Positions 23,815-31,989 of a stretch of DNA of 64,000 nt are shown here, piece after piece. The stretch's first letter is position 1; every line of letters begins with the position of its first letter. Below the pieces are notes generated by a model. The model did not search any database. It had not been told where the DNA came from and was given only the letters and a program-made list of their open reading frames with translations. The DNA is from Lunularia cruciata (lineage: Eukaryota; Streptophyta; Marchantiopsida; Lunulariales; Lunulariaceae). Where the stretch lies: positions 53,549,034 to 53,613,033 of the forward strand of contig OX419762.1 in assembly GCA_948567375.1 (NCBI GenBank). Reading direction: 5' to 3'. The position numbers were made by a program, and so were the translations under genes.

Positions 23815-24506
23815 TGTAACACCCATTTGTGCATGTGTGTGGTATTGTGATATTTAGCTTGGTATTACAAGTACTTAAGAGATATTATTTATATAGAGAT
23901 AAAGGATGGTTCTATATTAGTCATGGTTAGCTAAAGTTAGTCATAGCTAAGATAGATGGGACCTTACTTTAGAGGAAGTAGAAAAGATGAGCACCACTAT
24001 TTTGGATTTTAGTGTGTTGACTTGGTATTATTCCTAGGTGTTTGGCTTTGGGGAAAGAGTTGAGAACTCTTGGGCCCGCAAGCCTTTTTGTTTTGGATTC
24101 TTCTTTAGTCCAAGGATAGCCCATGTGAAGGAATCCTTGCTTTAGTGGTTGGGTCAAGATAAGACCACATGCTTAGGGGAATATGCCCATGTGAATGGAT
24201 ATTCTTTTCTACTTTTTGACTTTACTTGACTTTTAGTCTAGTAACTTGAGTTACTACGGTAATTAGTAACTTTGGTACGTAACTATTTCACAAGTATATA
24301 AACAAGGAGTGAGGAGGTACTCATCATCCTTTCATTTGCAACTATCTCTCTCTCATTGAGTTCTCTAGTGAGCAATGTCTTGAGTCTTGGAGTGTTAGCC
24401 TTGGAGGAGTATGATGGAGTTGGGGTTCCTTGCCTTCTTAGTCCATGGTGCGCTACCATAATAGCCATCAGAGGTTCATCCTGAGTGAGAGACAGGCCGG
24501 CTCACA
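23815..24506 (+). repeat. A1 5' LTR
   Basis: 692 bp, TGTAACACCC to GGCTCACA, of the long type with the 13-bp segment ACCACATGCTTAG. Short repeated motifs (TTAGTCAT twice, AGCTAA twice, AGTAACT-like repeats in both orientations) lie upstream of the TATA box. Confidence 0.96.
24295..24302 (+). promoter_or_regulatory. TATA box of A1 5' LTR
   Basis: TATATAAA, about 480 bp into the LTR and about 200 bp before its end, is conserved in every A LTR in the window. A start site near 24325-24330 would give a U3 of about 510 bp. Function is inferred. Confidence 0.6.
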
Positions 24507-25366
24507 TTTTTGGTTCCGTTGCCGGGACCTCTCTAGAAGGCAAGATAATGTTCCGCGTCCAATTCTACATTAGGCAGAAGGAGGCTATGAGAGCTCACTT
24601 GGAGAGAACATTAGGAGAGGAGAGGGCTGAACTTATGTTAGAGAACCAAGATCCATTTGTATACCCTGTAGTTCATTATGATGTCTTTGAGGTGATTTTG
24701 TACATCTTGTACACATGAGAGGAATTGGAGAGATTGTGTGAGGTGGATTGCAGATTTTGGGGATTAAGGTGATTTTGGGCAAAATCTCAAGTTTGAGATC
24801 TGGACTTGAGATTTCTACACATGATAGCTTGGGTTATCTTTCAGTTAGCACACTTGAAATTATTGAGAGAGCTTCTATGCGCACTGGGCTAGAATTTTTG
24901 AAAGTTGATAGGGTAAAGTGCTCCCGCAACTGCATGCTCTCTGGAAAATTGTACAGAGTCTGCCATTTCTTCAATTTTTAGTGAATTGTCCTGAAAATTT
25001 CCAAGAAAATTCAGTGCATTGTATCCTACCTGGTGCCACAAAAATTAGACAGAGATCATTTTTGCGCAGTGCGTTATGAGTTTTTGAAGTGAGGGGGGTG
25101 GTTTTCAGACCAAATCTGAAATATGGGTGCTGAATAGAAAGGTGTCTAGGCCAAATGGCTCCATGAAAAGATCTAAAATTTTGCAGGGAGGGACGCCCTA
25201 GAGTTGTGATCAAGTGTGGAAAATTTCAGAGGACTGTGACATATTCGTTGGGAGATTTGAGTGACATTGTGAGGAAGGGTCAATTCTGCAGAGTGGAGAT
25301 CTCATGCATGAGAAGTTTGAGATCAACAAAAAGCATGTTTGAGTGTTTAGATTCATCTTTGGGAAC
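24507..25366 (+). other. A1 5' leader with PBS and palindrome
   Basis: PBS TGGTTCCGTTGCCGGGA lies at 24511-24527, four bases after the LTR, and is complementary to a tRNA-Asp-like 3' end. A perfect 12-bp palindrome, CTCATGCATGAG, lies at 25301-25312. No convincing coding region: the 77-codon frame at 24748-24981 accumulates many replacements in A4. Confidence 0.7.
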
Positions 25367-25792
25367 ATGGAGGGTCATCAAGAGTGGAAATTGAGATTAT
25401 GCAAGGTTCCCCAAGGGTTTGAGGTGATTGTAGGGGTGGATTTGAGGAAAAGAGAGTTTACAATAGAATTTGAAGAGAGTGTTGAGAGGATCCAAAAACC
25501 TACACCACTTGGAGGAAAGAGTGAGTCTAAGTGCTTTCTATGTGGAGAGAAGGGACATAAGGCAAGTTCATGTCCATTAACCTTTGAGAGCAAGAGATTG
25601 AGGGAAAGGAGAGGCTTACTTGACTTGGGTTTGCATGTTGGACCTTCTTCACCAAGATTGGGAGGGAGAAGATCTAAGACCAAGGAGTTGTGTGAGGTTT
25701 GTGGAGTTGAAGGACTTCCAAAAGGACATGAGTGTAGTGGAGTAAAAGCACTTTTGGAAACTTTGGTGAAGGATCTTGGAGAGAAATCTTAG
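25367..25792 (+). CDS. A1 ORF1: small zinc-knuckle protein upstream of gag
   Basis: 141 codons from the ATG (MEGHQEWK); the open frame extends eight codons further upstream to a GTG. A CX2CX4HX4C knuckle (CFLCGEKGHKASSC) starts near residue 56, followed by a basic Arg-rich stretch and a second Cys/His cluster (CEVCGVEGLPKGHEC) near the C-terminus. It is identical in protein to the A2 copy, but that may only reflect recent common origin; in A4 it is broken, with two knuckle or cluster Cys lost. Product unknown; RNA or DNA binding is a guess from the knuckle. It is separate from the gag knuckle. Confidence 0.6.
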   Translation: MEGHQEWKLRLCKVPQGFEVIVGVDLRKREFTIEFEESVERIQKPTPLGGKSESKCFLCGEKGHKASSCPLTFESKRLRERRGLLDLGLHVGPSSPRLGGRRSKTKELCEVCGVEGLPKGHECSGVKALLETLVKDLGEKS

Positions 25793-26076
25793 TACAGCTA
25801 CAGAAATACTACCACCTTCATCAGCTAGTTCTCAAGATTAGTGATGGAGATAATCTTTCAACTTATGGATAAACTATCCATGAGAGTTAGATTAATATGC
25901 ACTCTAGGATTTGATGTTGCTATAGAAATCTTGGAGCAACCTGAACCTTTTGTGTTCCCTAGAGTGGATTATTCTCAGATGGTGTTAGTCATGTATATAC
26001 TCTATTAGTAATAGAGTGAGAGAAAAGAAAAGAGAAAAAAAAAATTAAGAGAAAAGAAAGATAGTGAGGGGTTAAG

Positions 26077-29000
26077 ATGGGGAAACTTCCGGTTTTCTTT
26101 GGCAAGGATGGAGAAGATGTGGAGGCCTTTGTGAGAGACTTCAAGAGAGCTTGCATAGGAAACAATGAGAGGAGGAAGAATGAGTGGGCCTCATTATTAC
26201 CAGATTTCTTTGAGGATGCAGCACTTACATGGTATGAGTCAGAATACCAAAAGAGAGAGAGGAGAGAGGGGGAAGAGGAGTCTTGGGAGACTTTGACTTC
26301 AGCACTCATTGAGAACTTTCTTCCTGATGAGAGTTATGAGAGATTGATGAGTGAGGTTACATTTCTCAAGCAAGGAGATGGAGAGAAAGTGAGGGTCTAT
26401 GTGGAAAGAGTGGAAAAGTTGGAGTCCAGATTTCGCATAGTGTTGAGGAAGGGTGGGGATGATGTGGAGACTACAATGATTGGCATAGGGGCCATGCTCA
26501 CCAAGAATTTTGTGGGAGGATTGAGACCACAAATTAGAAGCAAGGTGAGATATGAGAAACCTTCTTCCAAGGTTGAAGCTATCAAGATCGCAATTTGTAT
26601 GGAGGAGAGTTTGGAAGGGGATGAGAGTGATTTGGTGGTGAAGGAGGTTGTGCATCCTCCTCAAGGCTACAAGTATGGTGGAACTTCTGATACTTTGGTG
26701 ACAAGGGTTGCACCACAAGTAGTAGTTACTCCAATTCTTGCACCTCCACCAAAAGATCCACTCCAAACCATCACAGAACAACTTGCGGATCTCAAGATCA
26801 ATGTGGTGCAACTATGGGAGAAGAGAGAGGTGGATCAGAATGAAGGGAGAGGGCCTAGGAGTTATGGAAACCATCCATATAGAGGAGGCCAACCAGCCAA
26901 CAATTTCAATGATAGAAATTGTTTTGGTTGTGGGGGAAGAGGCCATATCCAAAGGAATTGCCCAAATTCCACTTACCATGGAGGAAGGGGTTATGAGGGA
27001 GCCAATAGAGGGAAAGAGGGAGGTAGTGAAACCCAAGTGGCTCCTAATCCCAACAAAGGTAAGGGGATAGCATCCATAGATGTGGTTGAGAGCAAGTATG
27101 AGAAGGGAGAGTGCTCAAACTCCAAGGGTCCTAATTTGGAGCTTTTGGCACAAGAGAAGAAGAGAGCTCGTTTTGCAGAGGATGTTCACTCTTCTCAAGG
27201 ATTTACTTCAAGCAAGGATACTCCTATGTCTACTAGGAGCACTCGCACCTCAACACCATCAACAACAAAGACTCCAAGGAAGAAGTTGGGGATGGAGGAC
27301 TTCTTGATCTCCAAGCAACAATGGAACTACAATGTGTTGGAGGATGTTGGTAGTCACAAGGCTAACATCAGAGTGGGCCAATTAATTGCTTTGAACCCTA
27401 CCTTGAGAAAGGAGCTTAGAGGTGGTTTGAGTTCTACAAGGAGCAAAAAGAAGAAGAAGGCAAAAGTTCCAGTATCAATGGGGGTGGTGGATGCCAAGCC
27501 AGCACCATGGGAGGCTTGTGAATATGCCTCCAAGATTGATGTGAGAGTGAATGGTCACAACATCAAGGATGCATTGGTTGATGGAGGATCAGCAGTGAAT
27601 GCCATGTCAGAAAGGTTGATGAAGAAGTTGGGTATGATACCCTCAAGACCTTCAACATTTGTGGTGAGCATGGCAAACAAGCAACAAGTTCGACCAGTAG
27701 GGGTGATGGATAAGGTGGTAGTTTCAGTTATGGGAGTTCAAAATCTCATGACTTTCCAAGTCTTGAAGGATTCAAGCTATGACTTACTTCTTGGGAGGCC
27801 ATGGTTGAGAGCAGCACGCACAACTGATCGATGGCACAAAGGGTACTTGAGGATTGGGCCATCAAACCATAGAGTCACTGTTCCTGTGACTAACACCACC
27901 AACACTTCACATTCAGATACCCCATCTTCTAATTATTGGGAATCAGATTCTGAAGAAGGAGCTTCAGGTGTGGACACAAGCATGGAAGAGGAGACTTCCA
28001 CGGAGGAAGATGAATCTGAATCTGATTCAGATGTGTATCCCTTGTGTGCTATGGATTTTGCACCTAAGCCAGAGGTTTTGAAGGACCCAGATAAATCACC
28101 ATTGACACTTGAGGAGGTAGAGAGAAGGTTATCTACCCTCAAGTATGGCCCAAATGTTACCAAGGAGGAGAAGGTGAGATTTGAGGAGATTTTCCGCAAG
28201 TTCATCCATGTGTTTGCTTTTAGTTACAAGGATTTGAAGGAAGTCACCTTGGAGGAGCACAAGATAGAGGTGGAGTCACATGCAAGACCAATCCGCCAAA
28301 AGCAACGTCGCATTAGCCCACCAATATCTTTGGTTGTGAAGGAGGAGATTGATAAGCTCAAGGAGGCTGGATTTATCTTTGAGGTGGAGAATTCAGAATG
28401 GGAGTCTGCAATTGTCATTGTGAAGAAAAAGAATGGCAAGCTTCGGGTATGTGTGGATTACAAGAAGCTCAATGTTGTTACCAAGAAGGACTACTACCCA
28501 TTGCCATTCATTGATGAGATCTTGGAGGAGGTTGCAGGTCATGAGAGGTACAGTTTTGGAGATGGTTATAGTGGATATAACCAAATCAAGATTGCACCAG
28601 AGCATCAACAACTCACCACATTCACCACACCTTGGGGAACTTACGCTTTCAAGGTCATGCCTTTTGGGCTTTGCAATGCTCCAGCCACATTCCAACGGTT
28701 CATGAACAAGGTATTTGAACCTTTCATTGGGAAATTTGTGAGAGATTTCATTGATGACTTTTGTGTCTATGGGAGCAAGGAGGAGCACTTTGAGCACCTA
28801 ATCAAAGTCTTGCAACGCTTGGATGAGGCAAATGCATCACTCAACCCAGAGAAGTGCATTTTTGGATGTGAAGAAGGTCTACTTTTGGGGCACATCATCT
28901 CCAAGGATGGAATAGCAGTTGATCCTGAGAAGGTGAGGAAAATCTCAGACCTTCCATTCCCTTCAAGCTTGACAAAGTTACGCCAATTCTTGGGAATGGT

Positions 29001-30903
29001 TGGGTACTATAGGAGGTTCATCTTCTCATTTTCCAACAAGGCTTATGCATTGACCATCTACATGAAGAAGGGTGTAGATTACATGGTGATTTTGGAAGAC
29101 AAGGAGGCTCTCAAAGCTTTTGAGGAGCTCAAGCAATCCCTTGTTGTAGCTCCAATTCTTGCTAAACCTGATTGGAGTAAGCCTTTCATCCTCTACACTG
29201 ATGCTTCTAATGTAGCTATAGGATGCACTCTTAGTCAATTAGACCAAGATGGGCATGATCATCCAATAGCTTATGCTAGTAGGCAGATGGTTTCAGCAGA
29301 GAAGAACTACTCTGTCACAGAGAGAGAAGGGTTGGCAGTGATCTTTGGTCTCAAGAAGTTTAGACACTACTTGATTGGAGGGAAAGCCACAATTGTCACG
29401 GATCACAAGGCTTTGAAGTACATCTTCAACAAGCCTAATGTTGAAGGGAGACTAGCAAGGTGGATGATACTCTTGTCTGAGTATGACTACACAATTGAGG
29501 ATAGGCCAGGAAAGAAACATGCAAATGCTGATTTGTTATCTAGAGCCTATGATCATGATGGAGATGAGCCAGTAGATGATTCCTTCCCGGATGAGGAGCT
29601 CATGACAATCTCAGTCACTCAAGAGATTCCAATGGAGTACAAGGAGATTGTGGATTTTGTGACAAGAGGTAACTATCCAGAAGGGATGCATGCTAGGGAG
29701 AGGAAGGCCCTTGCAGCAAGATCTAGACCTTACACAATGGTGGAGGATATTCTTTTTCACCAAGGAGCAGATGGTCTACTTCGAAGAGCAGTGGGTAAGG
29801 AAGAGTCTATCCTACTCATAAAGGAGTTTCATGAAGGTTTAGTATGTGGAGGACACTTTGCAGGAAAGGTGACTGCTTTCAAGATTCTAGATGCAGGTTA
29901 CCATTGGAGAGGGATTTTCAAGGATTGTCTTGATTATTGCAAAACTTGTCATGTTTGTCAAGCTTTTGCTAGAAAGTCTACATCCACTCCACCACTTAGA
30001 TCAATTCCATTGCTAGGACCTTTTGAGAAGTGGGGAATTGATTTTGTAGGACCTCTCAATAGAACCCCAAGGAACAATCGGTACATTGTGGTAGTTACTG
30101 ATTACCTTACCAAGTGGGTTGAGGCTAGACCATTGAGGGACAAGAATGAAGATGAAGTGGGTAGATTTCTTTATGAACGCATTATCACTAGGTTTGGATG
30201 CCCTTTGGAGTTGGTTTCTGATAGAGGAGGAGAGTTTACAGGAAGCATTACTACAGCCATGCTACGACATTTCTCTATCACACATAGAGTAACTACATCC
30301 TATAAGCCAAATTCCAATGGCTTGGCAGAGAGAACCAATCAGACCTTGTGCATGATGTTGGCCAAAGATGCAGAAATGGAGGGGGCTAAACATCATTGGG
30401 ACAAGAGGATTCATGCAGTTTTGTGGGAGTATAGGACAACCATGAAGACTTCCACTGGATATTCTCCATTCCAATTGGTGTATGGTATTGAGTGTACCTT
30501 ACCTATTCACTTTGATCTTCCTACCTTCCAAAGCATTCATAGGAGATTGAAGAAAGCACAAGGAAGTGATGCAGAGAAGTCAAGGAAGGATCAACTCATG
30601 GAGTTGGAAGAGGCAAGAGCAGTTGCTATGGTTCGAGTGGAGCAAGCCCAAAGGAAACAAAAGGAGAGCTATGACAAGAGGCAAGGCAAGAAGAAGGTGG
30701 AGCCTTTCAAAGAAGGTGATTGGGTAATGTTGTTTGATTCCATTCGATTCAAGAGAGTACAAAAGAAGTTTTTGCCTAAGTACTTTGGACCTTTCATAGT
30801 AGAGAAGGTGTGGGGAAATTACACTTATGATCTCAAGGAGTTGGGAGGAAGACACTTTGATAGGATTAACCATGATAAGTTGAAGATGTACCATAGAAGG
30901 TAG
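26077..30903 (+). CDS. gag-pol: A1 Gag-Pol polyprotein, single frame, 1608 aa
   Basis: One open frame encodes the full retrotransposon polyprotein. Order: capsid-type Gag (about 10-200), CCHC knuckle CFGCGGRGHIQRNC (from C282), aspartic protease with VDGGS (D502), reverse transcriptase (MPFGLCNAPATFQRF, FIDD at 891-894), RNase H (TDAS, D1042), integrase zinc domain (H1252, H1260, C1291, C1294) and core with D1322, D1382, E1418, a perfect D,D(35)E spacing. The C-terminus has the KEGDWVMLFD-type fold and no chromodomain, so it is non-chromovirus, Athila/Tat-like. The ATG follows a purine-rich tract. Odd points: gag and pol need no frameshift, the protease triad is D-G-G, and RT has WESA where A2 and A4 have WVSP. 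Confidence 0.95.
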   Translation: MGKLPVFFGKDGEDVEAFVRDFKRACIGNNERRKNEWASLLPDFFEDAALTWYESEYQKRERREGEEESWETLTSALIENFLPDESYERLMSEVTFLKQGDGEKVRVYVERVEKLESRFRIVLRKGGDDVETTMIGIGAMLTKNFVGGLRPQIRSKVRYEKPSSKVEAIKIAICMEESLEGDESDLVVKEVVHPPQGYKYGGTSDTLVTRVAPQVVVTPILAPPPKDPLQTITEQLADLKINVVQLWEKREVDQNEGRGPRSYGNHPYRGGQPANNFNDRNCFGCGGRGHIQRNCPNSTYHGGRGYEGANRGKEGGSETQVAPNPNKGKGIASIDVVESKYEKGECSNSKGPNLELLAQEKKRARFAEDVHSSQGFTSSKDTPMSTRSTRTSTPSTTKTPRKKLGMEDFLISKQQWNYNVLEDVGSHKANIRVGQLIALNPTLRKELRGGLSSTRSKKKKKAKVPVSMGVVDAKPAPWEACEYASKIDVRVNGHNIKDALVDGGSAVNAMSERLMKKLGMIPSRPSTFVVSMANKQQVRPVGVMDKVVVSVMGVQNLMTFQVLKDSSYDLLLGRPWLRAARTTDRWHKGYLRIGPSNHRVTVPVTNTTNTSHSDTPSSNYWESDSEEGASGVDTSMEEETSTEEDESESDSDVYPLCAMDFAPKPEVLKDPDKSPLTLEEVERRLSTLKYGPNVTKEEKVRFEEIFRKFIHVFAFSYKDLKEVTLEEHKIEVESHARPIRQKQRRISPPISLVVKEEIDKLKEAGFIFEVENSEWESAIVIVKKKNGKLRVCVDYKKLNVVTKKDYYPLPFIDEILEEVAGHERYSFGDGYSGYNQIKIAPEHQQLTTFTTPWGTYAFKVMPFGLCNAPATFQRFMNKVFEPFIGKFVRDFIDDFCVYGSKEEHFEHLIKVLQRLDEANASLNPEKCIFGCEEGLLLGHIISKDGIAVDPEKVRKISDLPFPSSLTKLRQFLGMVGYYRRFIFSFSNKAYALTIYMKKGVDYMVILEDKEALKAFEELKQSLVVAPILAKPDWSKPFILYTDASNVAIGCTLSQLDQDGHDHPIAYASRQMVSAEKNYSVTEREGLAVIFGLKKFRHYLIGGKATIVTDHKALKYIFNKPNVEGRLARWMILLSEYDYTIEDRPGKKHANADLLSRAYDHDGDEPVDDSFPDEELMTISVTQEIPMEYKEIVDFVTRGNYPEGMHARERKALAARSRPYTMVEDILFHQGADGLLRRAVGKEESILLIKEFHEGLVCGGHFAGKVTAFKILDAGYHWRGIFKDCLDYCKTCHVCQAFARKSTSTPPLRSIPLLGPFEKWGIDFVGPLNRTPRNNRYIVVVTDYLTKWVEARPLRDKNEDEVGRFLYERIITRFGCPLELVSDRGGEFTGSITTAMLRHFSITHRVTTSYKPNSNGLAERTNQTLCMMLAKDAEMEGAKHHWDKRIHAVLWEYRTTMKTSTGYSPFQLVYGIECTLPIHFDLPTFQSIHRRLKKAQGSDAEKSRKDQLMELEEARAVAMVRVEQAQRKQKESYDKRQGKKKVEPFKEGDWVMLFDSIRFKRVQKKFLPKYFGPFIVEKVWGNYTYDLKELGGRHFDRINHDKLKMYHRR

Positions 30904-30910
30904 AGAGACC

Positions 30911-30951
30911 TTCACTTTGAGGACAAAGTGAAAACTTAGTCCGGGGGTAAA
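30911..30951 (+). promoter_or_regulatory. A1 pre-PPT hairpin and polypurine tract
   Basis: Eight bases after the pol stop lies a perfect stem-loop (30911-30932), TTCACTTTG, AGGA loop, CAAAGTGAA. It is followed by GTCCGGGGGTAAA abutting the 3' LTR, the polypurine tract. The stem is kept in all four A elements seen. Confidence 0.75.
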
Positions 30952-31643
30952 TGTAACACCCATTTGTGCATGTGTGTGGTATTGTGATATTTAGCTTGGT
31001 ATTACAAGTACTTAAGAGATATTATTTATATAGAGATAAAGGATGGTTCTATATTAGTCATGGTTAGCTAAAGTTAGTCATAGCTAAGATAGATGGGACC
31101 TTACTTTAGAGGAAGTAGAAAAGATGAGCACCACTATTTTGGATTTTAGTGTGTTGACTTGGTATTATTCCTAGGTGTTTGGCTTTGGGGAAAGAGTTGA
31201 GAACTCTTGGGCCCGCAAGCCTTTTTGTTTTGGATTCTTCTTTAGTCCAAGGATAGCCCATGTGAAGGAATCCTTGCTTTAGTGGTTGGGTCAAGATAAG
31301 ACCACATGCTTAGGGGAATATGCCCATGTGAATGGATATTCCTTTCTACTTTTTGACTTTACTTGACTTTTAGTCTAGTAACTTGAGTTACTACGGTAAT
31401 TAGTAACTTTGGTACGTAACTATTTCACAAGTATATAAACAAGGAGTGAGGAGGTACTCATCATCCTTTCATTTGCAACTATCTCTCTCTCATTGAGTTC
31501 TCTAGTGAGCAATGTCTTGAGTCTTGGAGTGTTAGCCTTGGAGGAGTATGATGGAGTTGGGGTTCCTTGCCTTCTTAGTCCATGGTGCGCTACCATAATA
31601 GCCATCAGAGGTTCATCCTGAGTGAGAGACAAGCCGGCTCACA
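30952..31643 (+). repeat. A1 3' LTR
   Basis: 692 bp, differing from the 5' LTR at two visible positions (one C/T in GGATATTC and one G/A near the end). TATATAAA lies at 31432-31439. It is followed by AGTC and resumed B0 integrase. Confidence 0.96.
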
Positions 31644-31984
31644 AGTCAGTGCAAACCAAAATGTATTGCTTTCTTGTGACTCAGGTCACTAGTTGAATGG
31701 GACCCACAAAATCAATTCCCCATTTCTCAAATGGAGCCAAAGGCAAAATTGGTCTCAAAGGCCATTGAGAAGTAGCCATCGGCTTCCCCGTTCTTTGACA
31801 AGCATCACAGCTTTGGATATGAGCATGCGTGTCTTTGTACATTGTAGGCCACCAATACCCCGCCAAAAGAATCTTCTTTACAGTATTCTTCAGAGCATAG
31901 TGTCCTCTTGATGCTTTGGAGTGTAAAGATTCAATCACTCCTCCTACTTTGTATGACTCCAAGCATCACCAAAGTACTTTGTCT
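31644..31984 (-). pseudogene. B0 integrase, N-terminal zinc domain
   Basis: Minus-strand frame 31681-31962 reads IESLHSKASRGHYALKNT then AGYWWPT and CDACQRTGKP, the HHCC domain, followed by GIDFVGPIQLVT with the first catalytic Asp. It lies between A1 and solo LTR B3, both of which interrupt B0 pol. Confidence 0.8.
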
Positions 31985-31989
31985 TTGCC

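Larger units (their letters stand above)
23815..31643 (+). mobile_element. A1: apparently intact family A element
   Basis: 7829 bp, with 692-bp LTRs differing at two sites seen by eye and the 4-bp duplication AGTC (23811-23814 and 31644-31647). Contents in order: 5' LTR, PBS (24511-24527), ORF1 (25367-25792), single-frame gag-pol (26077-30903), hairpin and PPT (30911-30951), 3' LTR. No stop or frameshift is seen in gag-pol, so this is the best candidate for an autonomous copy. It is inserted in B0 integrase in opposite orientation. Confidence 0.97.

Noticed and set aside
24748-24981. 77-codon frame in the A1 leader
   Set aside because: The A4 copy differs by many replacements and there is no motif, so no sign of coding constraint.
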